From Mixta intestinalis (GTDB taxonomy: Bacteria > Pseudomonadota > Gammaproteobacteria > Enterobacterales > Enterobacteriaceae): a stretch of 64,000 nt of DNA. Both the position numbers and the translations under genes were made by a program. Numbering within the stretch: the first letter of the stretch is position 1; every line of letters starts with the position of its first letter. Where the stretch lies: assembly GCF_009914055.1 (NCBI RefSeq), contig NZ_CP028271.1, forward strand, positions 558,001-622,000, written 5' to 3'. The notes beneath the pieces are model-generated. The model was given only the letters and a program-made list of their open reading frames with translations, was not told the origin of the DNA and searched no databases. Positions 9,045 to 17,222 of the stretch are shown in pieces.

Positions 9045-9784
9045 TATTTGCTCCCCATATTGCCCGGCAGGCGTACCCGACGCTCTACAATGCTCATTAC
9101 CAGCATAATCACCAGATTGATGGCGATATAGGCGAGCGTAATGGCAGTAAAGGATTCATAGGCGTGAGCGGAGTAATCGAGCAGCTTGCCCGCCTGTGCC
9201 GCCATATCCACCAGGCCGATAGTGGAAGCGATAGCGGAGTTCTTTACCAGATTGAGCATTTCCGAGGTCATCGGCGGTACGATCACCCGATAAGCATTGG
9301 GCAGCAGCACATAACGATAGGTCTGCGGCAGCGTCAGGCCCAGCGCCAGCCCCGCATTGCGCTGACCACGCGGCAGAGACTGAATCGCCGCACGCACCTG
9401 CTCGCAAACGCGCGCGGCGGTAAACAGGCCGAGACAGATAGTGGACGAAAGGAAGAACTGTAGATTGGGATTCAGTTCAGATTTAAACCACATCCCCAGA
9501 TCTTCGCCTACCAGCTCTGGTGCTACCAGATACCAAAAGAAGAACTGAACGATCAGCGGAATATTACGAAACAGTTCCACGTAGCAGGTGCCAATTGCCG
9601 AAAGCAGGCGGCTGGGCGTCGTGCGCAGAATGCCAAAGAATGAGCCGACGAAAAAAGCGATGATCCAGGCGCTGAGTGAAACGACAAGGGTGGTTTGCAA
9701 GCCGGACAATAGCCAGCCGAGATAGGTGGTGTTTCCAAACGGTGCCTGTTCGAAAAAAATGCCCCAGTTCCAGTTAATACCCAT
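9044..9784 (-). CDS. gltJ: Glutamate/aspartate ABC transporter permease GltJ
   Basis: Partner permease of GltK. The 246-residue protein begins MGINWNWGIFFEQAPFGNTTYLGWL, has about five membrane segments and an EAA loop at AAIQSLPRGQRNAGLALGLT. It is separated from gltI by 155 bases that contain an intrinsic-terminator-like hairpin, so gltJKL are probably expressed by read-through at lower levels than gltI, as in enteric relatives. Confidence 0.97.
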   Translation of the reverse strand: MGINWNWGIFFEQAPFGNTTYLGWLLSGLQTTLVVSLSAWIIAFFVGSFFGILRTTPSRLLSAIGTCYVELFRNIPLIVQFFFWYLVAPELVGEDLGMWFKSELNPNLQFFLSSTICLGLFTAARVCEQVRAAIQSLPRGQRNAGLALGLTLPQTYRYVLLPNAYRVIVPPMTSEMLNLVKNSAIASTIGLVDMAAQAGKLLDYSAHAYESFTAITLAYIAINLVIMLVMSIVERRVRLPGNMGSK

Positions 9785-9797
9785 AACAAACTCCGGT

Positions 9798-9820
9798 AAA
9801 AAAGGGTAGCTAAGCTACCC
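9798..9820 (-). terminator. Intercistronic terminator/attenuator between gltI and gltJ
   Basis: On the minus strand, GGGTAGC, loop TTA and GCTACCC are followed by six T residues (9798-9803), a classical intrinsic terminator placed 14 bases before the gltJ start. It should end most gltI transcripts and let only part continue into gltJKL. In E. coli and Salmonella the same position is the 3' end of the SroC RNA. Confidence 0.75.
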
Positions 9821-9939
9821 TGAAGATTGATGAGAGGCTCTAATGTAACGCCTGCCGGGGAACGACCGGCGGCGCTTGTCTGTCCGAGCCTGTTTTCAAC
9901 AATCGAGTGGGCGGCAGGCCGCCCCTGTTTTCGTTATCG
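9804..9939 (-). ncRNA. sroC: Candidate SroC-like RNA in the gltI-gltJ spacer
   Basis: In E. coli and Salmonella the sponge RNA SroC is cut from the 3' end of the gltI transcript and ends at the terminator before gltJ, where it titrates GcvB. Here the spacer has the same layout: the gltI stop, a GC-rich hairpin at 9909-9924 (GGGCGGC/GCCGCCC), about 90 bases of sequence, and a terminator at 9798-9820. Sequence identity to SroC was not checked and the 5' end is a guess; it probably starts inside gltI. Confidence 0.45.
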
Positions 9940-10836
9940 TTAATTTAACGCTTTATCATTCGGGGTCTTGAACAAGGCTTTCATGTCGTCAGAAAGCGCA
10001 AAGTTCATGTTGAGGTTTTTTGGCGGAATTGGCTGTTTAAACCAGGTATCGAACCATTTTTCCGCCTGGCCTGAGGTTTGCACTTTGGCAATAGTTTCAT
10101 CCACCAGCGATTTAAAGGCCGGATCGTCTTTACGCAGCATGCAGCCATACGCTTCTTTCGACTGCGGCGTACCAACAATTTCCCAGTTATCCGGTTTCTT
10201 TGCCTTGGCGCGTTCACCGGCCAGCAGAGCATCATCCATCATAAAGGCGACGGCACGCCCGGTTTCCAGCGTGCGGAAGGAATCGCCATGATCTTTCGCG
10301 CTGATGATGCGCATTTCCAGCTTCTGCTCATCGTTGAGTTTATGCAGCAGCACCTCCGAGGTGGTACCGGAAGTAACCACTACGGTTTTGCCTTTCAGAT
10401 CGGAGAAATCTTTAATCGGGCTGCCTTTTTTCACCAACAAACGCGTGCCGATTACAAATACCGTGTTGGAAAAGGCGGCCTGTTTCTGGCGCTCAAGGTT
10501 ATTGGTGGTTGAGCCACACTCAAAATCATAGGTGCCGTTCTGCAGTAGCGGGATACGGTTCTGCGAGGAAACGGGCAACATTTTTACCTGTAAATTCGGC
10601 TTATTCAGCTTTGCCTTAATGGCATCAACGATGGCGTTTGAATAGGCCTGTGAATAGCCCACCACTTTCTGCTGGTTATCGTAGTAAGAAAAGGGAACGG
10701 AAGATTCACGGTGGCCGACAACAATAACGCCATTATCATTGATTTTTTTCAGCGTGCCGGTGAGTTCTTCTGCCTGGGCTGCGCCTGTTACTGCACCCAG
10801 CAACAGAAGAGACAGCGCCGCTTTACGCATCTGCAT
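9940..10836 (-). CDS. gltI: Glutamate/aspartate periplasmic binding protein GltI
   Basis: Periplasmic solute-binding protein that captures glutamate and aspartate for GltJKL. The 298 residues start with a Sec signal peptide (MQMRKAALSLLLLGAVTGAAQA, likely cleaved after AQA) and continue into the SBP family 3 fold with GVIVVGHRESSVPFSYYD and SKEAYGCMLRKDD. It ends PNDKALN as in E. coli. First gene of the transporter unit. In enterobacteria gltI is a target of the GcvB RNA; no pairing site was verified here. Confidence 0.97.
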   Translation of the reverse strand: MQMRKAALSLLLLGAVTGAAQAEELTGTLKKINDNGVIVVGHRESSVPFSYYDNQQKVVGYSQAYSNAIVDAIKAKLNKPNLQVKMLPVSSQNRIPLLQNGTYDFECGSTTNNLERQKQAAFSNTVFVIGTRLLVKKGSPIKDFSDLKGKTVVVTSGTTSEVLLHKLNDEQKLEMRIISAKDHGDSFRTLETGRAVAFMMDDALLAGERAKAKKPDNWEIVGTPQSKEAYGCMLRKDDPAFKSLVDETIAKVQTSGQAEKWFDTWFKQPIPPKNLNMNFALSDDMKALFKTPNDKALN

Positions 10837-11189
10837 GTTCCAACTCCTTCATCTTTTGGACACCCAATCTGCGATCGGGTGAATAATATTTATGGCCAGC
10901 CGCCTTTCCTGCGCTTCCAGAACGGGTCTGAACAGCCTTTAACATAGCGGAATGTTAACGCAATGAAACAAAAAAGTTTCTTTTTTGCGAAGTCCGCCGC
11001 ACCAAATTTACGCATTCTGGCAGTGATGCCCCATATCAGGGCATCGGGTGCGCAAAAAGAGGGCATGGAACCGGATCTTTATCGCTAACAGAGCAGCATT
11101 ACGGCTTCGCTAATAAACTAATGCAAGGGCTATGCCATTAACCTTATGTCAGGAGTGTGTCGGTCTTATGAAAGGGGAAGAGAGAGAAA
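10837..11189. promoter_or_regulatory. Intergenic region upstream of gltI
   Basis: About 350 bases without a plausible gene between the gltI start and the lnt terminator. It should hold the gltI promoter and leader (minus strand). The GGAG of AAGGAGTTGG before the gltI start is a good ribosome binding site. A perfect inverted repeat GATGCCC-7-GGGCATC lies at 11025-11045 with no T-run, so it is more likely a regulatory or mRNA hairpin than a terminator. No operator was recognised. Confidence 0.4.
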
Positions 11190-11216
11190 ACAGGCGAAGC
11201 AGATCGCTTCGCCTGT
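11186..11216 (-). terminator. Terminator after lnt
   Basis: Minus-strand stem of 11 base pairs (ACAGGCGAAGC / GCTTCGCCTGT) with a 5-base loop, followed by TTTTCTCTC. It lies just past the lnt stop and should end the ybeZ-ybeY-corC-lnt transcript before gltI. Confidence 0.8.
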
Positions 11217-11221
11217 CGTTG

Positions 11222-12874
11222 TTAGCGGCGTTTGCGGAAAACTGTCACTAAGGCAACCAGCGTAAACAGCAAGGTAATCAGCCATACCGTCAGATTACCG
11301 GTACGGGCATAGGGCGTCAGGCCGGTAGTTGGCGTAACGCGGGCCTCCAGCGTCTGACGCGTAAACTGTGGAATAATGCTTTGTACCACGCCATCGGCGC
11401 CAACCACCGCTGTCACTCCATTATTGGTGCTGCGTAACAGCGGTCGACCCAGTTCCAGCGCGCGCATTCGCGCCATCTGAAAATGTTGCCACGGGCCGAT
11501 GGAGTGACCAAACCAGGCGTCATTAGAGACGGTTAACAGGAAATCGGTATCGGGACGAAGATTATCCCTTACCTGCTGTCCCAGCACGATTTCGTAGCAA
11601 ATTGCGGTAGTCAGATGATAGCCCGCCGCTTTCAGCTGCGGCTGAATATAGTCGCCACGGCTAAAGGAGGACATCGGCAGATCGAAGAACGGTGCCAGCG
11701 GGCGCAGCAGCGTTTCCAGCGGCACGAATTCACCAAACGGCACCAGATGGTTTTTCTGATAGCGATTGCCACCGTTGTAGTCATAGGGGCGATCGGCACC
11801 CAGCACAATGACCGAGTTGTAATCGTGGTAGCGGTTGCTCTCCAGGCGCGAATCAACAATACCGGTTATCAATGTGGAATGACCGGCGCGCAGCGCCTCG
11901 TCCATAGCATGCAGGTACGGCTGCTGATTAACTTCGAGATCGGATATCGCTGATTCAGGCCAGATAATCAGTGGCGCGTTGCCAACGAATGGACGGCTGT
12001 TTTCTCCGTAGATGCGCAACGTATTGCGTAGCTGTTCCGGATCCCATTTCAGCATCTGTGGAATATTGCCCTGCACCAGCGCAACATTAACGGCTCGTGA
12101 AGGCTGTGGCTGGAACCAGCTGATATAACGCAGCGGCCAGGGCAGCAGCAGCAATGCCAGCGCGGCGACCAGAGAGAGTGCCAGACGCGGTAAGCGCTTA
12201 CGCTGACGCACTTTTAAGCGCCCCAGATAGTTAACCTGCCTGAAACTGGCTATCCGCTTACGCGGCAGAAAATGAATAAGGCGCTGTAGGCGGATATAAA
12301 GAAAAAGCTGGGAGAAGGCATAGACAACCAGGCCCGCAACGATCATCAGCACGAACGTAATGGTCTCAACGCCCGCCAGTGGTGCCAGCCCTTTCAGCGG
12401 GCCATCGATCTGGCTGTAGCCAAACTGTAGCCAGGGAAAACCGGTAAGGATCCAGCCACGTAAAAACTCGCTGAGCTGCCAGATTACCGGGGCCAACAGA
12501 AGGAACCGCAGCGGCGTGGCCTGTGGGCGAAGACGATTAAGAACCGCGGCAAACAGGAGCGGATAAAGCGCCAGATAAGCCGCCAGCAATATCACCAACA
12601 GCACGTTAACCGGGCCGGGCATACCACCAAAGGTGGCGATACTGACGTAAACCCAGTTAACACCGCTGCCAAACAGCCCAAATCCCCAGGCAAAGCCGAT
12701 AGCTGCCGCCTGCGACGTGGTGCGGTGCAGCGTTAACGCCTGTAGCCCAATCAGCGATATCAACGCGGCGGGCCAGAAATCATAAGGAGAAAACGCCAGC
12801 GTGCCGACAGCACCGGTTAACAGAGCCAGCAGCAGGCGAACCTGCTGACGGGCATAAAAAGAGGCGATAGCCAT
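11222..12874 (-). CDS. lnt: Apolipoprotein N-acyltransferase Lnt with an extra basic loop
   Basis: Inner-membrane enzyme that N-acylates the lipidated cysteine of lipoproteins, the last step of lipoprotein maturation. The start at 12874 (MAIASFYARQQVRLLLALL) aligns with E. coli Lnt and gives 550 residues. Multiple N-terminal membrane segments precede a nitrilase-like domain with the catalytic triad Glu307 (WPESAI), Lys374 (YQKNHLVPFGE) and Cys426 (TTAICYE). Relative to E. coli (512 residues, triad 267/335/387) there is an insertion of about 40 residues near 188-228, rich in Arg and Lys, between two membrane segments. A TTG start at 12904 is possible but less likely. Confidence 0.95.
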   Translation of the reverse strand: MAIASFYARQQVRLLLALLTGAVGTLAFSPYDFWPAALISLIGLQALTLHRTTSQAAAIGFAWGFGLFGSGVNWVYVSIATFGGMPGPVNVLLVILLAAYLALYPLLFAAVLNRLRPQATPLRFLLLAPVIWQLSEFLRGWILTGFPWLQFGYSQIDGPLKGLAPLAGVETITFVLMIVAGLVVYAFSQLFLYIRLQRLIHFLPRKRIASFRQVNYLGRLKVRQRKRLPRLALSLVAALALLLLPWPLRYISWFQPQPSRAVNVALVQGNIPQMLKWDPEQLRNTLRIYGENSRPFVGNAPLIIWPESAISDLEVNQQPYLHAMDEALRAGHSTLITGIVDSRLESNRYHDYNSVIVLGADRPYDYNGGNRYQKNHLVPFGEFVPLETLLRPLAPFFDLPMSSFSRGDYIQPQLKAAGYHLTTAICYEIVLGQQVRDNLRPDTDFLLTVSNDAWFGHSIGPWQHFQMARMRALELGRPLLRSTNNGVTAVVGADGVVQSIIPQFTRQTLEARVTPTTGLTPYARTGNLTVWLITLLFTLVALVTVFRKRR

Positions 12875-12881
12875 AGTCGTG

Positions 12882-12911
12882 TTATCTATCCAGAATGGAG
12901 GCAACAGCCAT
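12882..12911 (-). other. Nine-codon ORF (MAVASILDR) before lnt, possible leader or relic of a duplicated start
   Basis: Between the corC stop and the lnt start lies ATGGCTGTTGCCTCC..., encoding MAVASILDR and a stop. This resembles the true N-terminus of E. coli Lnt (MAFASLIER) as well as the start used here (MAIASF). It looks like a small tandem duplication of the lnt 5' end in which the first copy has hit a stop. It could act as a leader peptide; no function is claimed. Confidence 0.4.
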
Positions 12912-12918
12912 AAATGCG

Positions 12919-13797
12919 TTATTCTTCCAGCGTCGGCAACGGCGCGTCTTCTGGTATTTTGACATGAACCTGAATGATGCGGCGGCTGTCAGCCATAGCG
13001 ACTCTAAACTGATAGCCTTCGATTTCGATGCTTTCACCGCGTGCAGGCAGATGCCCAAAACCCTGCATGACCAGTCCGCCGATGGTATCCACCTCTTCAT
13101 CGCTGAAATGCGTCTCAAAGACCTCATTGAAATCTTCAATCGGCGTCAGCGCACGAATGGTATAGGTATGGCGGCTGAGCTGACGAATATCGCGATCTTC
13201 TTCATCGTCATATTCATCTTCGATTTCGCCCACAATCAGCTCAAGAATATCTTCAATGGTGACCAGGCCGGATACGCCGCCGAATTCATCGATCACAATC
13301 GCCATGTGATAGCGCTGTGAACGGAACTCTTTCAGCATGCGATCCACGCGCTTGCTTTCAGGTACCACCACCGCCGGACGCAGCACTTTTTCCATACTGA
13401 AAGGTTCAGATTCGCTGCTCATAAACGGCAGCAGGTCCTTCGCCATCAGAATGCCTTCCACGTGATCTTTGTCTTCGCTGATCACCGGGAAGCGAGAGTG
13501 GGCAGATTCAATAATCACCTGCAGGCACTCTTCAAGGCTCTGATTGCGTTTCAGCGTAATCATCTGCGAGCGGGGAATCATAATATCGCGTACGCGCTGT
13601 TCGGCGATATCCATGACGCCTTCCAGCATGTCGCGGGTATCCTGGTCAATCAGCTCGTTCTGTTCGGAATCACGAATGAGTTCCAGCAGCTCTTCACGGT
13701 TCTTCGGCTCACCATGAAAAAGCTGGTTGAGAATGAGGGAGAAAAATCCCTTTTTACTACTGGGACTGTCGCTGTTTTGTGAATGGTCGTCGCTCAT
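12919..13797 (-). CDS. corC: CNNM/CorC family protein CorC (YbeX)
   Basis: Cytoplasmic protein with paired CBS domains (about residues 70-190) and a C-terminal CorC_HlyC transporter-associated domain, linked to magnesium/cobalt efflux and, in E. coli, to ribosome maturation with YbeY. The 292 residues include MIPRSQMITLKRNQSLEE (first CBS) and IVIDEFGGVSGLVTIEDILE (second CBS). It is part of the ybeZ-ybeY-corC-lnt unit. A 9-base-pair hairpin lies in the 78-base gap after ybeY. Confidence 0.96.
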   Translation of the reverse strand: MSDDHSQNSDSPSSKKGFFSLILNQLFHGEPKNREELLELIRDSEQNELIDQDTRDMLEGVMDIAEQRVRDIMIPRSQMITLKRNQSLEECLQVIIESAHSRFPVISEDKDHVEGILMAKDLLPFMSSESEPFSMEKVLRPAVVVPESKRVDRMLKEFRSQRYHMAIVIDEFGGVSGLVTIEDILELIVGEIEDEYDDEEDRDIRQLSRHTYTIRALTPIEDFNEVFETHFSDEEVDTIGGLVMQGFGHLPARGESIEIEGYQFRVAMADSRRIIQVHVKIPEDAPLPTLEE

Positions 13798-13833
13798 GGC
13801 GTTCTGGTATGGGTCTCTCTTTATAAGTATCGG

Positions 13834-13855
13834 CCTGCCGACATGGGTCGGCAGG
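13834..13855 (-). repeat. Inverted repeat between ybeY and corC
   Basis: Perfect 9-base stem CCTGCCGAC / GTCGGCAGG with a 4-base loop. There is no T-run on either strand, so an mRNA-stability or processing hairpin is more likely than a terminator. Confidence 0.5.
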
Positions 13856-13875
13856 AGTTAATAACAGGCAGCCGT

Positions 13876-14349
13876 TTAAGGCACCTCTTTCTCCGAAATG
13901 TACGGATCGGGATAGCCAAGAGCAAGCATTATCTCGGTCTCCAGCGATTCCATCTCTTCGGCTTCATCATCTTCAATGTGGTCATAACCGAGCAGGTGCA
14001 GGCTGCCGTGGATAACCATGTGCGCCCAGTGCGCTTCCGGCGCTTTTTCCTGCTCCTGCGCTTCGCGTTCAACAACCTGGCGACAAATCACCAGATCGCC
14101 TAACAGCGGCAGCTCTATGCCGGGCGGTGCTTCAAACGGGAAGGAGAGCACGTTGGTCGGCTTATCCTTGCCGCGATAAGTCATGTTTAACTCATGGCTT
14201 TCCGCTTCGTCTACGATGCGAATAGTTACTTCGCTTTCCGGCTGAAACTGCGATAGCACCGCCTCCAGCCAGCGACGAAAATCATTCTCGCCTGGCAAAC
14301 CTTCCGTTTGCTCACAGGCGAGCTGTAAATCGAGAATCACCTGACTCAT
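13876..14349 (-). CDS. ybeY: Endoribonuclease YbeY (rRNA maturation factor)
   Basis: Single-strand-specific metal-dependent endoribonuclease needed for 16S rRNA 3' maturation and 70S ribosome quality control. The 157-residue protein has the UPF0054 zinc motif H-G-S-L-H-L-L-G-Y-D-H (HxxxHxxxxxH) near residues 114-124. Its start overlaps the ybeZ stop by 4 bases, so translation is coupled. Confidence 0.97.
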   Translation of the reverse strand: MSQVILDLQLACEQTEGLPGENDFRRWLEAVLSQFQPESEVTIRIVDEAESHELNMTYRGKDKPTNVLSFPFEAPPGIELPLLGDLVICRQVVEREAQEQEKAPEAHWAHMVIHGSLHLLGYDHIEDDEAEEMESLETEIMLALGYPDPYISEKEVP

Positions 14350-15431
14350 TTAGATTCCTGTGTTGCCTGTACAGCCTGCGCTGCCAGCGCTTCGCGTTTA
14401 CGCTCTTCCGCCAGTCTGTCGCGTCGTTTTTGATCGGCTTCTTCCCACGCCTCATAGGCGGTAACGATACGGGCGACCACTGGATGGCGTACCACGTCTT
14501 CGCTATGGAAGAAGTTAAAGCTAATCTCTTCTACATCTGACAGCACTTCGATCGCATGGCGCAGGCCGGATTTGGCGTTGCGTGGCAGGTCGATCTGAGT
14601 GATATCGCCAGTAATCACCGCTTTTGAGTTAAAGCCGATGCGGGTCAAGAACATCTTCATCTGTTCGATAGTGGTGTTCTGGCTCTCATCGAGAATGATA
14701 AAGGCATCGTTCAGCGTACGACCGCGCATATAAGCCAGCGGTGCAACTTCGATCACGTTGCGCTCCATCAGTTTTTCGACGCGCTCAAAGCCCAGCATTT
14801 CAAACAGGGCGTCATACAGCGGACGTAAATAGGGATCCACTTTCTGACTTAAATCGCCCGGCAGAAAGCCCAGTTTTTCACCCGCCTCGACAGCCGGCCG
14901 CGTCAGCAGGATACGGCGTATCTCCTGACGTTCCAGCGCATCTACCGCCGCTGCTACCGCCAGGTACGTTTTACCGGTACCTGCCGGTCCAACGCCGAAA
15001 GTAATATCATGATCGAGAATATGCGCAATATACTGCGCCTGGTTCGGTGTGCGCGGCTTGATTACGCCGCGTTTGGTCTTGATATTTACCGCTTTGCCAT
15101 ATTCCGGCACGCTTTCCGCCGTTTGCTCCAGCACACGACTCTCTTTAATGGCCAGGTGAATCTGTTCCGGCTCGATATCAGGGATAACGCCGCGTGCCGG
15201 CGCGGTATCGACGTAAAGATTGCGCAGGATATCGACAGCAGCATTGACGCAAATGGCGCGCCCAACCAGCCTAAAGCTATGGTCACGGTGGCTGATTTCG
15301 ATGCCTAAACGACGCTCAAGCTGCTTGATGTTATCGTCGAAAGGACCGCACAGGCTCTGCAAACGGTGATTATCCGCAGGTTCTAACACTATTTCGCGAG
15401 TTTCAATATTCAAACTAATCCTTTGGGTCAC
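14346..15431 (-). CDS. ybeZ: PhoH-like ATPase YbeZ
   Basis: Cytoplasmic PhoH-family NTPase that works with YbeY in rRNA processing. The 361-residue protein has a Walker A GPAGTGKT, Walker B FIILDESQN and sensor motif VITGDITQID. The N-terminal part up to about residue 120 is KH-like. The start MTQRISLNIETREIVLEP sits upstream of the MNIDTREI start annotated in E. coli; the shorter alternative lacks a Met here. The C-terminus ends in a charged low-complexity tail. Confidence 0.95.
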   Translation of the reverse strand: MTQRISLNIETREIVLEPADNHRLQSLCGPFDDNIKQLERRLGIEISHRDHSFRLVGRAICVNAAVDILRNLYVDTAPARGVIPDIEPEQIHLAIKESRVLEQTAESVPEYGKAVNIKTKRGVIKPRTPNQAQYIAHILDHDITFGVGPAGTGKTYLAVAAAVDALERQEIRRILLTRPAVEAGEKLGFLPGDLSQKVDPYLRPLYDALFEMLGFERVEKLMERNVIEVAPLAYMRGRTLNDAFIILDESQNTTIEQMKMFLTRIGFNSKAVITGDITQIDLPRNAKSGLRHAIEVLSDVEEISFNFFHSEDVVRHPVVARIVTAYEAWEEADQKRRDRLAEERKREALAAQAVQATQESK

Positions 15432-15583
15432 TCAGGGCCAGGTTGAGAAGTCACAGGGTTTATGCTGCCTGACTGGCAGACATGCTATAGCCGAAGTATT
15501 TATGTCATGACAGAAAGGCGCAAGCCATAAAGCGGATATTTGGGCGCAGCTTTCAGAAAGCAAGTGTAATGGCGTGAAATTGA

Positions 15584-15608
15584 GCGGCGGACCAGGAATG
15601 TCCGCCGC
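15584..15608 (-). terminator. Possible terminator after miaB
   Basis: GC-rich perfect 9-base stem (GCGGCGGAC / GTCCGCCGC) with a 7-base loop just past the miaB stop. The minus-strand sequence after it is TCAATTTC, so the T-run is weak and termination may be partial. Confidence 0.45.
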
Positions 15609-15622
15609 AAAAGGAAGATCGA

Positions 15623-17047
15623 TCAAGGCTGATAGATGCCTACACCGATGTCGTTCTCTTTACGCGTACGCGCAATGACTGAAGCCGGGCTTTCCGTTAC
15701 GCGCAGGCCCATTTGATCTTCGGTGCGTACCACCACGCCGCGCAGTGAGTTAGGGTAGACATCAACAATTTCCACATCGACGAATTTACCGATCATGTCC
15801 GGCGTGCCTTCAAAATTTACCACGCGGTTGTTTTCGGTGCGCCCGGAAAGCTCCATCACGCTTTTACGCGACGTACCTTCCACCAGGATACGCTGAACGG
15901 TACCCATCATGCGGCGGCTCCACGCCATTGCCTGCTGGTTGATGCGATCCTGCAAGATGTAGAGACGCTGCTTCTTCTCATCTTCGCTAACGTCATCCGG
16001 CAGATCGGCTGCGGGCGTACCCGGACGCGCCGAGTAGATGAAGCTGAAGCTCATATCGAAGTTAACGTCGGCGATCAGCTTCATGGTTTTCTCAAAGTCG
16101 TCCTGCGTTTCGCCGGGGAAGCCGATGATAAAGTCGGAACTGATTTGAATGTCAGGACGCGCTTCTTTCAGCTTGCGAATGATCGCTTTGTATTCCAGCG
16201 CGGTATGAGCACGCTTCATCATCGTCAGAATGCGATCTGAACCGCTCTGTACCGGCAGATGCAGGAAGCTCACCAGCTCCGGCGTATCGCGATAAACGTC
16301 AACGATATCGTCAGTAAACTCGATCGGGTGGCTGGTGGTAAAGCGGATGCGGTCGATACCGTCAATCGCGGCGACCAGGCGCAGCAGTTCAGCAAAGGTG
16401 CAGATACCATCATCATAGGTTGCGCCGCGGTAAGCGTTCACATTCTGACCGAGCAGGTTGACTTCACGCACGCCCTGTGCCGCCAGCTGAGCGATCTCCA
16501 GCAGAATATCGTCGCAGGGACGGCTGACTTCTTCGCCGCGCGTATAGGGCACCACGCAGAAGGTGCAATATTTATTACAGCCTTCCATGATGGAGACGAA
16601 CGCCGTCGGTCCTTCGGCTCGTGGCTCCGGCAGGCGGTCGAATTTTTCAATTTCCGGGAAGCTGATATCCACTACCGGGCTTTTTGAACCGCTCACGGTG
16701 TTGATCATTTCCGGCAGGCGATGCAGCGTTTGCGGGCCAAACACGATATCGACGTAACTGGCGCGCTGACGAATATGGTCACCTTCCTGCGAGGCGACGC
16801 AGCCACCCACGCCAATAATCAGGTCAGGGTTGCGCTCTTTCAGCGTTTTCCAGCGTCCCAGCTGATGGAAGACCTTTTCCTGTGCCTTTTCGCGAATGGA
16901 GCAGGTATTGAGCAGCAGAACATCAGCTTCTTCCGCCACTTCCGTGAGGGTATAGCCGTGCGTACTCTCCAGCAGGTCAGCCATTTTAGATGAATCGTAT
17001 TCGTTCATCTGACAGCCCCAGGTTTTGATATGCAGTTTTTTACTCAT
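15623..17047 (-). CDS. miaB: tRNA-2-methylthio-N6-dimethylallyladenosine synthase MiaB
   Basis: Radical-SAM methylthiotransferase that adds a methylthio group to i6A37 in tRNAs reading UNN codons. The 474 residues have the N-terminal UPF0004 domain with cysteines at KTWGCQMNEYDS, LLLNTCSIREKA and GVGGCVAS (auxiliary 4Fe-4S cluster), the radical-SAM CNKYCTFC motif near residue 157, and a C-terminal TRAM domain. It is divergent from ubiF across a 175-base gap. Confidence 0.97.
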   Translation of the reverse strand: MSKKLHIKTWGCQMNEYDSSKMADLLESTHGYTLTEVAEEADVLLLNTCSIREKAQEKVFHQLGRWKTLKERNPDLIIGVGGCVASQEGDHIRQRASYVDIVFGPQTLHRLPEMINTVSGSKSPVVDISFPEIEKFDRLPEPRAEGPTAFVSIMEGCNKYCTFCVVPYTRGEEVSRPCDDILLEIAQLAAQGVREVNLLGQNVNAYRGATYDDGICTFAELLRLVAAIDGIDRIRFTTSHPIEFTDDIVDVYRDTPELVSFLHLPVQSGSDRILTMMKRAHTALEYKAIIRKLKEARPDIQISSDFIIGFPGETQDDFEKTMKLIADVNFDMSFSFIYSARPGTPAADLPDDVSEDEKKQRLYILQDRINQQAMAWSRRMMGTVQRILVEGTSRKSVMELSGRTENNRVVNFEGTPDMIGKFVDVEIVDVYPNSLRGVVVRTEDQMGLRVTESPASVIARTRKENDIGVGIYQP

Positions 17048-17222
17048 CTAACTTGCCATTTATCAGTGCAGGAAGGATTGCAGGGCGCGTATTGTAATGC
17101 TTTGCTGCTGTTGTGACCAGCCTCCATGCTTTTCTGTTTTCCGATGATTTTCCGGTACACTTTAATCTGAATGATTTGCTGACCTGTCACAGCGAGACGG
17201 CAGGACACAGAAGGAAAAATAT

